From Argopecten irradians (lineage: Eukaryota > Mollusca > Bivalvia > Pectinida > Pectinidae), in NCBI RefSeq assembly GCF_041381155.1, contig NC_091135.1, positions 68,905,418 to 68,969,417 on the forward strand: 64,000 nucleotides of DNA, given 5' to 3'. Position 1 is the first letter of the stretch. Each line of letters starts with the position of its first letter. Shown here in pieces: positions 23,710 through 33,807 of this stretch. The notes below the pieces were generated by a model. The model was not told the DNA's origin and made no database searches. It saw only the letters and a program-made list of their open reading frames with translations. Made by a program: the position numbers and the translations under genes.

Positions 23710-24093
23710 TTAAAGATGCTTCACCGCTGACAAATAGCTTCACCGCTGACAAATAGTATTTTTTTCACTATCAAAAACAGGAGCAGACGATTTAGTATTT
23801 TTATTCAGTTACAAAAGTTACATACTTTTCACCATTACCACCATTGAAAAGTTTGTGCTTCTAATTTTACTTCAAGTTAAAAATAGGAAAAATAATTATT
23901 TGCATCTCGAAAAAATTCCGTGGCATTATATCCTATATGGAATGAAGCACTGATTGCGCATGCAACAAAGGCGAAATAAATTATTTCATATTATTTTTTG
24001 TGTTAATTAGACATATATATACATGATCAAACACCAATTATTGTTCAATTGATGAATATCATTTATGCTTTGTCGGCGGTGGAGCATCTTTAA
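23710..24093. mobile_element. TTAA-flanked MITE, AGATGC family, copy 1
   Basis: TTAA occurs at both edges (23710-23713 and 24090-24093), with inverted ends AGATGCTTCACCGCTGACA and the complement of AGATGCTCCACCGCCGACA. The first 20-odd bases of the left end are tandemly duplicated (CTTCACCGCTGACAAATAG twice). A second copy in inverted orientation lies at 53746-54118. No coding capacity. TTAA suggests a piggyBac- or Kolobok-type mobiliser. Confidence 0.85.
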
Positions 24094-24969
24094 ACATCAA
24101 CACAAGGGATATCAAGACAACAGAAACAACAACACTACTTCTATTGTGTAGTTACTGGATTAACAATAACGATAGAAGAACATTATCATAACATTTAATC
24201 TTTAATCTCGTTTAAAAACGCGAATTTCTACAAAAAATAATAAAGAAGAATAGCGAAGTGTAAAAAATGACTGAATGGTTTTCCTTTATATAATTCACCT
24301 TGATAAGTCGCTTTAAAAAGAAAATGTTAGGATTCCTTACTGGACATAAGTCATTACTATAAAGATATGAGATTCTATGTTTGTTGATCCAATAATAAAG
24401 CTATGAAAAAAGTCAATTAAAACTTATTATCAACTTACCTTGATTCTCCAAATCTTACAAAGACATACGCTGCCTCAAAGACGTTTTCTTTTATACTGCA
24501 TTCACATTCTCGTTGTTATTCTAATCACGTTTTGCAAAATGAAGCATATGTTCTTAAACCTTATAAATCACCTAATAGTTATTCAACAAAGGCATTTCAA
24601 TTTAAATGATCATGACTATAGCATAACTAATGCTCTTTTTATAATGCAAAAACATTTTGTACATATGCATAGAGGAAATGGTTTTGTAAAAACAATCAAT
24701 GTGTCCATCTGTTAGCTAAGAGTGATCGATTATTACTGAAATTTCATCCCAAAAACTGTCAACTTTGCAAGTTAAACGAGTAATGAAGGCATTAGCATAA
24801 GAAAGTAAACGGAAATGATTCTCGTATGAATGTAGTTGGTTGGTTAAGCTAAATATAATCTATCTCGGTAATGCAAATAATCAAAAACTGAAATTGCACA
24901 TTTAATTTACTAAGAAGTATTGTAGTATGTGTTGCCATACCCCTTTTAGTAAAACTCGTCAGAAATGCA

Positions 24970-25370
24970 GCGCAGAGGAAAATCAATTCAACATATCAGA
25001 TTCACATCCGTAATGATATCTTATCAATGCTGTTTGCGCAGTTTTATCAACTCAAACTACACAAAAATGTGCAGCATGCCTCATTTTAACTGTCCTATTT
25101 GACACTCCATTGAAAATAATGTTTCGGCACCTGGAACAGTTGCCTATATATAAAGTATATAAATCTCTGATTACTTCTAAATGTGTAAATGGTCTTGTTC
25201 CCAATTATCTGTGCTCTCGTTTTAATCGGACCAGCAATGTAGATTCTAAAATACTCATCAGACAGATCCAAACGTTCTATTTTAGTCATGTTATTGTATC
25301 AAGTTCCAAAATTTGGAATCAACTTTCAAATGATGCGAGATCCTTGCCTTTCTTTGCATCTAGAGGCTAG
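24970..25370 (+). pseudogene. LINE reverse transcriptase carboxy-terminal fragment
   Basis: One frame reads MFRHLEQLPIYKVYKSL, CVNGLVPNYLCSRFNRTS and SSSKIWNQLSNDARSLPFF. It fits the thumb-to-end region of CR1/L2/Jockey-type LINE reverse transcriptases (L.WLPI..RI, K..NGL.P.YL, and the final WN.LP..IR..). Upstream, broken frames contain AVCAVL and CAACLILTVL, matching the AAR.I segment. Stops and frameshifts upstream mean no active protein. Confidence 0.65.
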
Positions 25371-26415
25371 GAGGATAGTTGAGTGTTAAATGTATATGTG
25401 TATGTTCACTCGCGAATCAATTCGACAGTATCACAGTCAATCCAGGCCTTGGTATATAAGTCTAACTGGAGCTACGATGCCCAAGACATTGCTAGTCCTA
25501 AGGCCATTCAAGGAGTCCCGACAAGGTTAAAGTCCACGTTTAAACCACAGACCACGTTATCTGGAGCCACAGCATTGAATGCACTGGCGTCCCCGGAAAA
25601 ACCGTCATTGCCTCCGCAGACACAAACACTCGTACAACTGAAGTAGCCGCCACCCGTCATACACTCACGTTATCACATCCTACTATTGACGTTGGAAAGT
25701 ATGCTGGTAAAGCAAAGCAACCACACCACGTCAGAAGCACCAAGGCTTCCAAGGCTCAAGTTAAGTAAGGGTTCAGGTGACCCATGATGTTCTCTCGGAC
25801 GACAGTGAGTTTGGTGATAGCACAGATGCTGTCTGCAGTTACAATTTCAAAATTCGGAGTGCACATGCTCGAAGGTCGATAAAAGCACATAAAAATTAGC
25901 TAGAAAGAGTACGCCTCTAAAATAGCATCCGATACATCTTTTAAGAAAGCATGGGAAACGATAGGGAAAATCAGTAAACAAAGAAAATCAACACCATATG
26001 CTTACCTCATAGATAAAAACAAAGTCTTTTCTTAAAAATCCGAAATTGCAAATCCTTATCAGCCAAAAACTTCTCTAAAGATTTTTTTAATTCAAACAAG
26101 AGAAAGAAAAGAGGCGTCCCAATTTAAAATAATCTAACGCAGAGAGCTTATAGTGCTATAACAAACCATTCGTGTTAGAAACCTTTATTCGAGAAGTCTT
26201 TGTCAAGAAAGAACATCTTGTGGCGCATGTTCTTTGAGCCTTGAAAAGGCAATATTGTTTGCATTTCTTTGTGAGGTGTTTCTTTTAAAGGCTTTCATGT
26301 TATCCAAAACTTTGACGCTTATGTGGTGGCTTAGGCATTATGCTTCAGTGAGATAGCACTACACAAGAAAACCCAGAGGGATCTTGTCGCCCACCAATAA
26401 ATTATCTGTTTCTCT
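25371..26415 (+). other. Spacer with an unplaced coding-like stretch
   Basis: An 87-residue frame at 25383-25646 (ending VPTRLKSTFKPQ then TQTLVQLK) and a continuing frame EVAATRHTLTLSHPTIDVG to about 25767 have less biased composition than the surrounding DNA. I do not recognise them. They may be the tail or next ORF of the LINE fragment. The rest shows nothing. Confidence 0.3.
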
Positions 26416-26560
26416 GCTTTTCAAACATCAACTATCAAAATCAGATATGGCGGCCTGTCGGCCAGCTTTTAGACTGATCGATCCCAAAATGCATTATGCT
26501 CAACTTGTACTGATTTGAAGCGTATACATTTGAAATTTGAGAAAGAGTCCTTAAGGTTCT
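26416..26560 (+). repeat. Dispersed CAAGATGGC-type repeat, monomer
   Basis: ATCAAAATCAGATATGGCGG, CTGTCGGCCA, GATCGATCCCAAAATGC and GAAATTTGAGAAAGA match in order the units of the array at 30940-31455. One diverged monomer. Confidence 0.65.
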
Positions 26561-26715
26561 ATACCCTGTTTAAACTAGTGATTTTTTGTATGGCTATACA
26601 TATCACTTCTTATGTGTACTTGAACATAACTTAGTTGCTAAAAGGTGTCTATGTATCCGTCTTAACCTTTCATATTATTGTTGATACCCTTCCTATATGC
26701 CAACAATTATTCATT

Positions 26716-26861
26716 CAGTTTAGTAAGTCAACAGGGAACTTCGCGAAGTTGGTCCACATATTTCTGTTACCAATCCGTCAAACTAGCACTCATAGTACAC
26801 ATAATGGCATGGTTATTTGGTGACAGCAATGTATACTGAACCCTGTGGACTTACTAAACTG
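26716..26861. mobile_element. 146-bp MITE-like inverted-repeat element
   Basis: The left end CAGTTTAGTAAGTCAACAGG pairs with the right end CCTGTGGACTTACTAAACTG with one or two mismatches over 21 bases. Inside is a perfect 14-bp palindrome AACTTCGCGAAGTT at 26738-26751. No obvious target duplication, so insertion ends remain unproven. Confidence 0.6.
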
Positions 26862-27289
26862 AAACGTGCATTCTTTTTTGCATATTTAGAACAAGAGAGA
26901 TATCTCTGGTAACTTCTATAATATCTTAAAATTGAACGGTGATTAATATGACGCAATAAGTTACTTTTAAGCTTGTCTAACTACCTGTAATTTTTTCTGT
27001 TAGACGACACCTAATCTTATAAATTAACACTGGACAAAAATACTTTGATTTGTTTGATGTGTTATTGTGTAGCATTAGTATGTACTTTTTGTATAGATAA
27101 TATTCGAAATGCATTCATTATTGCAACTCATTTACATCCAACAATTTGCAATGTAGTTGTTTCATAGGATACATATAACGTCACCACACAGATTACAAAT
27201 CTAATTAGGAATCAGAAAGCAATGCTTCATAAAATGTCGCAATTACAGACATAACTTTCAATAATATACAAGCACGTGCATTCTAGAGG
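26862..27289. other. Unannotated spacer
   Basis: AT-rich, no frame or repeat that I can support. Confidence 0.4.
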
Positions 27290-27500
27290 GATCTTAGTGT
27301 CACCACAGATTACAGTGGAGAAAGGGATCTTTCTCTGCTTTTCAAAATATCAAAATCCAAGATGGCTGCTTGTTGACCATGTTAATGACCGATCCGTCCC
27401 AAAATGCAATATGCACGACTAGGGTCCTAGGGGAACCTACATATGAAATGAGAAATAACTGTAACATGATTTGTAAACGGACGAAAGACGATTTGAATAT
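27290..27500 (+). repeat. Dispersed CAAGATGGC-type repeat, second monomer
   Basis: ATCAAAATCCAAGATGGCTG, GTCCCAAAATGCAATATGCA and GGGGAACCTACATATGAAAT closely match units of the 30940-31455 array. Same dispersed family. Confidence 0.75.
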
Positions 27501-27996
27501 CTCGCCATCTGATGATGATAAAAATATCACCAGAAATACCTTTAAAAGGTGTTCGGTAATAATCGAGCATATACCCTTAATATAGAATAAAGCCTTCTGC
27601 AACATTTCAATAGTCTCAGCAATTGATTATCATCTTCATATTATACTGAGCGCCGATGAAACGAAACAGTTTTTTAAGTGAATATTTTATATAAAATTTT
27701 GGTTCATATCGACAAGATTAGCAATATACATTGAGCGCCATGTACATAGCCAGTAATGATTCGCTTGACTAAAATCGCCCCGGGCCGTGAAGCGGTCAAT
27801 TGCCGAAAACGTACCTTTCCGTACGTGCACTCTATATTAAAGCTGACAATGCAAGTTAAAAAGTTTTAAAAAATTGAGATTAAAAAGAAAATTAAGCACA
27901 CTTGTATTTCAAGAATCGTTTATGAGACAACCCCCTATCGAGGTCAGCCATTTTTGTTTTTTCGCTCTGTATGTATCCGGTGCTCTCATCGACCCC

Positions 27997-28004
27997 TATA
28001 TAAA
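27997..28004 (+). promoter_or_regulatory. TATA box, left end of TTAA element copy 2
   Basis: CCCCTATATAAAGCGCG with CGACACACGGGCGC downstream, equivalent to the 19651-19658 box of copy 1. It points into the element against the conserved frame. Confidence 0.5.
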
Positions 28005-28045
28005 GCGCGTGAATCGACACACGGGCGCTCAGTCTATACACGTAC

Positions 28046-28293
28046 ATTACGTTAACAAAACACTTACCTATAAAGGTATATGAGGCTTGTTTGGCAACAA
28101 AATACATAAAATCCTCTAAGCTGTCATTTACATGTTTATCAAAATAAAATTTCCGCACAAATGCATAGAAATCCAAATGATTAACCGTCCACATATCTCC
28201 ACGTATATTATCGTAACCGATGTACTCGACTGGCCATGTGCACGTGACTACCTGTCCCGAACAAGCGACAACTACTGTACCAAGAACACACAC
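28046..28293 (-). pseudogene. Exon-like frame in TTAA element copy 2, possibly intact
   Basis: An open frame of about 76 residues begins MCVLGTVVVACSG and continues QVVTCTWPVEYIGYDNIR, GDMW, LDFYAFVRKFYFDKHVND, SLEDF, ASYTFIG, then meets a good donor (ATAG|GTAAGTG) at about 28046. The TATA box at 28514-28521 points at it from about 220 bp upstream. Unlike copy 1 it has no internal stop before the donor. The product is unrecognised. I call it a pseudogene cautiously, because no downstream exon was found in the element. Confidence 0.45.
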
Positions 28294-28513
28294 GTGTCGA
28301 AGTACGTGTAAAACCTAGTGTATATTGAAGTGTTTCATTAGCTTGTTTTGGATATTATTTGGGATTTAGCTGAAAACACATTCATGTATCATTATAATGA
28401 AACCTTGTCAGGTGAGTACAGTGTTTATTTTCAGTTTGCATTTGCATTTACCGGGGCATGTGTATACGAAGCAAGTTATTTTTGAAATGGCGCACGTGTG
28501 TCTAGTCCCGTGC

Positions 28514-28521
28514 TTTATATA
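28514..28521 (-). promoter_or_regulatory. TATA box driving toward the exon-like frame, copy 2
   Basis: On the minus strand CCCCCTATATAAAGCACGG is near-identical to the 19088 box of copy 1. Same strand as the exon-like frame. Confidence 0.55.
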
Positions 28522-28669
28522 GGGGGTTGGCCAGTGAAGGTAACCAAGCAGAGCAAAAATAAAAAATGGCTGCCACTTCCTTGGATACGACACTGTCATA
28601 ACTGGGGAATGTCTCAGTAACAATTTTCCAAAAATAAAAAAAAAATAATAAAAAATATTTCAAATGCAT

Positions 28670-30005
28670 CTTGTACATGGAAATCGACACAAATATTCGG
28701 CCGATGCAGAGATGGGGCCCCGGCAAGGGGCAATTATTGCAGCATAGCATTCGTCGTATTTTACATCAACCGAATCATGAAGGTTAAATACAAATAATCG
28801 TAACATAATTTCCCATTTAAAACCACACGAAAACGTTCCATAGAACGTCCATGCATGTAGCTGTCAAAGATGTGAAAATAAATTAGCTCATACATAGATA
28901 TTTTACAAGTACAATATATGTGTTCAATTATTCGTGTAGTTTTTTGCAGAGATTTAATTAAATTATCTATGTCTCTGGTTGGTTTTTTTTTGTAAACAAT
29001 ATTTGAGTTCTGGAGAGAGATGACATGAATGTCCAGCTGGAAGGAAAGAAACTTTTATGATGTATATGTATCGTACAATGTATATATGTAAACGTACATT
29101 CCATGTAGCTGCTATAGAATTACAACTAGGAAATTCTCTCAAACATTGATAATATTTAATTCTTCACATTCATGTAGGCCTATGCTGTGAGAATTAACAC
29201 ATCATATATATTTCCAGAAAACATATAGGCCTACATGTATGTTACTTTCCTTTTCTGTTGTTTCCTGTTCTTTTTTGTGCTCTGGAGAAAAAGATGATTG
29301 AGTTGAAGAAAAAGTAATTAATTAAGAGAAATGTGTACCACAGTACTTTGTCTGTAGCCGAGGGGTTCTATACTGTTTTAATAGTCCAGTAATTAATAAT
29401 TAAATTGAAAATTTCAAAATTAAGATGAAATTGTAAATTCCATTTTTGAATGAAGTGGTTCCCCTCCTTTGAGAGTACACAGTGTGTATACCCTTTTAGG
29501 TTTTTAGGAATAATACCTGAATAGGAACCTGAAATAACATGACAATCAATCAGGTATGTGTGTGTTGGGGGGTGGGGGTGGGGGGCTAAAAGACAGAAGA
29601 ATCATGAGGTTGGGAAGTTGTAACTTGAGTGGGGGGGTTGAAATATAGAAGAAATAGCTACAGATAACTGGAAGTGGAAGGGTGCTTTATCATTGATCTG
29701 GTCATTGCATATTTGGGGTTTACATGGCTTTTTTTTTTGGTTATTTAGTCTCATTGATTTTGGAGCAACTTTGAATCCATATGGTACTGTAGATCTTTCT
29801 TTTTTCCATGTGTAGCTATTTCTTCTGTATTTCACCCTCCGCCCAAGTCACAACTTCCCAATAGGTACCACTTTTTTGTTTAGAACTCAAATCAAAGACA
29901 GATGTACATAGTACTACATACTACATTTTAGTCTATGTGTTTGTAATCACTGTTACTACAGTATTAATACATAAATGGTCTATGTACAAGTTACACATAG
30001 ACAAT
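28670..30005. mobile_element. 1.34-kb insertion nested in TTAA element copy 2
   Basis: The element sequence breaks at AAATGCAT (28662-28669) and resumes at a second AAATGCAT (30006-30013) followed by the terminal repeat, so an 8-bp duplication brackets the insert. The left edge starts CTTGTACAT; ATGTACAAG lies 15 bases inside the right edge. The insert has a G-rich tract (29563-29585), an inverted repeat CATGTAGGCCTA at 29171-29182 / 29226-29237, and no coding frame with a motif. An 8-bp target would fit hAT-type integration; this is inference. Confidence 0.6.
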
Positions 30006-30128
30006 AAATGCATGCTTTTTAACATGCATTGTCAGCTTTAATGCGCTTTGGCAAGTGTCTAGTCCTTGGTGATAGCAACACTGTTTTCCAAGCTGATATT
30101 TTGAAAACGTCGCTTAGTTTGGAAAACG

Positions 30129-30683
30129 ATGCCACGACTTATGGACAACCAGCGTCACGAAGTTAGGGGTATGTTGACAGGTGGACTTACATACGATATA
30201 TATATACGCGTAACCCATCTCCCTGACAGCTTCCAAGAAGCTGCCCAAACGTCCAGAACACGGACGTTATTTAATTCGTATGGCAACGAATGTGACAGGT
30301 GGGGTGGTGGTATAATGATGGTTTGGGGAGGGATATCATTCCACAGAAGAATGCCTTTGTTGATCGTGGATGATAATCTGACGGCGCGACGATATATTGA
30401 CGAAGTCCTACAAACTACCGTCGTACCGTTCTTTCGAAATCATTCAGCCGCCGACGTTCTGCAGCAAGATAATGCCAGTGCGCAATCAGCGAGGTTTATG
30501 ACAGACTTCCACAATAATCAAAACATTCAAACACTGCCCTGGCTTGTCTTCTCCCCGGACCTCAGTCCGATTGAAAACCTGTGGTGCCAGTTAGGTCAAG
30601 ATGTGAAACGACGTCAACTACAGCCTCAAACTCGACGCCAACTTGAAATTGCCCTTCAAGAAGAGTGGAGAAACATTCACTAA
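30129..30683 (+). pseudogene. Tc1/mariner-type transposase with internal deletion
   Basis: An uninterrupted 184-residue frame. Residues 1-23 (DNQRHEVRGMLTGGLTYDI) resemble the start of the first helix-turn-helix. Residues 55-80 and onward (GGGIMMVWGGISF, YIDEVLQTTVVPFF, LQQDNASAQSAR, FSPDLSPIENLWCQLG) are the catalytic core with the second Asp in QQDNA and the Glu in PIENLW. The middle, which should hold the second DNA-binding helix-turn-helix and the first catalytic Asp, is missing: full-length relatives are near 330-350 residues. Two joins in the TYDI-YIRVTH and SRTRTLFN area look like deletions that kept the frame. It is therefore inactive. No terminal inverted repeats were identified. Confidence 0.85.
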
Positions 30684-30689
30684 GTCAGA

Positions 30690-30939
30690 ATCTAGCACTT
30701 CCAGGTCTTAAGTCTATCAGGATAGAATATGCAATAATGATGGTCATTTAAATTCAAAACCAGGATGGATTCAGCTGGATTTTTTCACGTGACAAGAGGT
30801 ACAAACACTCAATCAACTAGAACACTGACACGTCAGAAAGGGCCCGCTGAATGTGCTTTACGATTTGAAAATGACTGATGACAGCATAGTACAAGAATGA
30901 TCTATGTCTGACAATGAAGAGGGGGTCTTTTCTCTGCTT
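30690..30939. other. Short unannotated spacer
   Basis: Sequence after the transposase stop, with no recognisable feature. It may hold the 3' part of the Tc1-like element. Confidence 0.4.
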
Positions 30940-31455
30940 TTAAAACTTTAAATATCAAAATCCAAGATGTTTGCCTGTCGACAATCATGTTGACTGAATA
31001 ATTAGTCCTAAAATGCAATATGCACAATGACACTAGGGGAACCTACATATGAAATTTGACACAGATCCCTTTGTCACTTAATGAAAAATAGCGGTAACAA
31101 TTTGCAACTATCAAAATTCAAGATGGCTGCCTGTCGGCCATTTTGTTGACCAACCAAATATAAAACGCAATACGCCTAACTACGGTCGTAAGGGAACCTA
31201 CGTATGAAATTTGAGACAGATCCCTTCAGTACTTTCTGAGAAAGAGGTAACAATTTTCAATTACCAAAATCCAAGATGTCTGCCTGTTTAGTCCCATAAA
31301 GCAGTGTGCACAAGGGCACTAGAGGAACCTACGTATGAAATTTGAGACAGATCTACTTTGTGAGATACCAGTAAACTATCAAAATTCAAGATGGCTGCCT
31401 GCCGGCCATCTTGTCGGCCGATTTGTATCAAAATGCAGTATGCACAACTAATCCA
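30940..31455 (+). repeat. Tandem array of about 145-bp CAAGATGGC units
   Basis: Four diverged units each contain ATCAAAAT(C/T)CAAGATG, (T/G)GCCTGTCGGCCAT, AAAATGCA.TATGCACAA, GGGAACCTACRTATGAAATT and TGAGACAGATC. Monomers of the same family are dispersed at 26416 and 27290. No coding capacity. Confidence 0.85.
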
Positions 31456-31593
31456 GAATTTAAATATTTATCTACGCGTGGTACATTAATCTGTTACAGT
31501 AAACATGCATATCATGCAATTTCATGTAATATGGAATACAATGCTGATATTAATGGCATCACATGTTGTAAAACATTGTTAAATCCATGGAAT

Positions 31594-31612
31594 GGGGGGG
31601 GGGGGGGGGGGG
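31594..31612 (+). repeat. Run of 19 guanines
   Basis: Uninterrupted G run between the two arrays. Homopolymer length is unreliable in sequencing; the run could form a G-quadruplex. Confidence 0.9.
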
Positions 31613-31659
31613 TATACAACTTCAACTCTTCTCCAGAAATGGGGAGGGGCGCTAATTAC

Positions 31660-32490
31660 GCTAATTACAGAAAAAAAGCACAAAAAGTGAAAACCTAAAA
31701 ATAGCAAAAGGCACTACTAGACCATAAGAACAATGTGTCTATGAAGTTTCATGGAAATATCTCTGCTGGTTTTAGAGTTGTGCTCCGGAAACGATTCTTA
31801 CACAAAAATCTGCCAATTTCAGCAATGTTTCCATGGTTACAGAAAAAAAGTACAAAAAGTGAAAACCTTAAAATAACAAAAGGCACTACTAGACCATAAG
31901 ACTAATGTGCCTATGGAGTTCCGTGCATATATCTCAACCGGTTTTCCAGTTATGCTGCGGAAACGAACGTGGTACAAAAATATGATATTTTCAGCAATGT
32001 TTCCATGGTTACTGAAAAAGTGCAAAAAATGAAAACCTAAAAATAACAAAAGGCACTATTAGACCATAAGAACAATGTGTCTATGAAGTTTCATAGAAAT
32101 ATCTCTGCTGGTTTTAGAGTTGTGCTCCGGAAACGATTCTTACACATAAATCTGCCATTTTCAGCAATGTTTCCATGGTTACAGAAAAAAAAAGTACAAA
32201 AAGTGAAAACCTTAAAATAGCAAAAGGCACTACTAGACCATAAGACTAATGTGCCTATGGAGTTCCGTGCATATATCTCAACCGGTTTTCCAATTATGCT
32301 CCGGAAACGAACCTGGTACAAAAATATGATATTTTCAGCAATGTTTCCATAGTTACGGAAAAATGCAAAAAATGAAAACCTAAAAATAGCAAAAGGCACT
32401 ACTAGACCATAAGACCAATGTGTGTATGAAGTTTCGTGGAAATATCTCTACTGGTTTTAGAGTTATGCTCCGGAAACCATTCGTACGGAC
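31660..32490 (+). repeat. Tandem array of about 171-bp units, five copies
   Basis: AGGCACTA.TAGACCATAAG recurs at 31709, 31881, 32051, 32225 and 32394 (spacing 169-174). Units alternate between two types, one with GTTTCATGGAAATATCTCTG and one with GTTCCGTGCATATATCTCAA, suggesting a dimeric unit of about 342 bp. Minus-strand frames through it are repeat artefacts. Confidence 0.9.
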
Positions 32491-32508
32491 GGACGGAACC
32501 CATTTGTA

Positions 32509-32540
32509 TATCCCCCGCCAACTTCGGTGGGCGGGGGATA
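32509..32540. repeat. Strong GC hairpin at the end of the 171-bp array
   Basis: TATCCCCCGCC and its complement GGGCGGGGGATA flank a short AACTTCGGT loop, just after a (GGAC)n run. Likely the terminus of the element that carries the array. The final bases do not show a convincing Helitron CTRR end. Confidence 0.65.
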
Positions 32541-32559
32541 ATAAATTACTGAAATAGGG

Positions 32560-33164
32560 CAAAGGAAGGATAAAACCTCAGTCATTTCCATAGCTGGGTC
32601 GTCTGTTACCCACAGTCATCCCTATTACCTTGCGTTAGTTGACTATCACTGTGACAGACGGCAAAGCAGCAAAATTAATGTTCACTGTTAACCCTAGTCA
32701 TGTTGCGACTAACTGTAGTCAGTCTGTGTACTGTTCGGCCACTTTATATATTGTAACATGAATAGTTCCAAAATAAACCTGTTTTCAAAGGTTATTTCGA
32801 TACTGGCCATTCAATAAATATGTCTGCTTTATTTGGGTAAAATGTGTATTTTTTGTTTCGGAAAGGTAGTGGGCATTTAAGGATATTTGCATGGAGAACT
32901 ATTTCTAGACGACTCCCAATACTGCTGTAATGTTACCTATATATCACCATGGTGTTATAAAAAAAAAACTCCACTAATTTGTTCAGTTTTTCGTCTTTTA
33001 ATATTATATATATCATCCGAAAATAAATTAAAAAGTATATTCAGTATAAAGTTCATGATTTTCTTTCACAAGCAAAGCAGGTCAAAAGTTGGTTAAAAAA
33101 ATCAATGTCCTTATTAAACATGCAGTGTAATTCACAACCAATCAGTAGAATCCGATTATAAATG
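32560..33164. other. Unannotated spacer
   Basis: TTTCGGAAAGGTAGTGGGCA at about 32857 is nearly the same as sequence directly left of the element at 55111. Otherwise no feature is supported. Confidence 0.4.
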
Positions 33165-33330
33165 TCATTCAACTACAGTCACATCCTCACTTAAACGCCT
33201 GTCTGTAAAAAGTTTTTGTTTCCTAAGGGCTTTCGAGATCCCTGAAAAGAAGAAAAAAGTACAATATTAAAAACAATATTCCATAAAATACAAATCATCA
33301 GATTTCAGTCAAAATGTACAGAGAGCACTT
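33165..33330 (-). CDS. Possible short spliced coding exon pair
   Basis: On the minus strand, ATGAGCC near 33330 is followed by a consensus donor GTAAGTG. At 33243 an acceptor CTTTTCAG opens a frame ISKALRKQKLFTDRRLSEDV that ends in TGA at 33165-33167. Joined, the frame gives M-S-R before it. It could be the last exons of a host gene whose remainder I cannot find, since only satellite lies upstream, or it could be chance. Confidence 0.25.
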
Positions 33331-33807
33331 ACGGCTCATGTGTCTGCAATTGGCCCTCCCTCATTTTTTCTCCATTTCTAGAACATGTCATTAAACTAGC
33401 TTCAGAACTAATATCCCAATATCATCTCAAATTTTCTTAGTTCTTTTAAGTGCCCACTGAAAGCTTAAGGGCTACAATATGGCTGCTGATAATTAAATTC
33501 TCAAATGCATAACTGAGATATAAAATTATTGGCAGTTTTGACTAGCATTTTGTAAAAACCACTACTAAGGTTGATCACAGTAATGCATTTAAATTTCTCA
33601 TTTACCTAAACATTTAACAATGTTATAGTGAAAACTGGCATGCAAAGTGCTGTGATGTGCGAAATTGTTTATTGTTTGGTTAGCTTTCCAAAATAGTTTG
33701 GGTTAACATGAGATAAAAATGGAGCATTACCAAATTCATTTATTATTCTATGGGAAGAATTCAGATTTGAGTTAAATGTCAAGTCTGTATAGAGTGAGAC
33801 TTAAGTT
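33331..33807. other. Unannotated flank of the 55-bp satellite
   Basis: AT-rich DNA without a supported feature, ending at the first satellite monomer. Confidence 0.45.

Larger units (their letters stand above)
23680..25370 (+). mobile_element. LINE-derived segment, copy B
   Basis: Colinear with 2951-4334, from TTCCGACTACAGGTTACAAT at the left to GTTCCAAAATTT at about 25316, after which this copy runs on into further reverse transcriptase sequence. It differs from copy A by a clean 380-bp TTAA-flanked insertion at 23710-24093 and scattered indels. It is a dead non-LTR retrotransposon fragment. Confidence 0.65.
27837..30041 (-). mobile_element. TTAA-flanked element with exon-like frame, copy 2
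   Basis: TTAA at 27837-27840 is followed by AGCTGACAATGCAAGTTA. The far end is TTTTTAACATGCATTGTCAG then CTTTAA, ending at 30041. It lies in inverted orientation relative to 18911-19800: the two inward TATA boxes are at 27997-28004 and 28514-28521, and the conserved frame is on the minus strand. It is longer than copy 1 because of a separate insertion at 28670-30005 flanked by AAATGCAT on both sides. Confidence 0.85.

Noticed and set aside
29602..29835. 77-residue frame in the nested insertion
   Set aside because: Lies across G/T-rich low-complexity sequence and has no motif.
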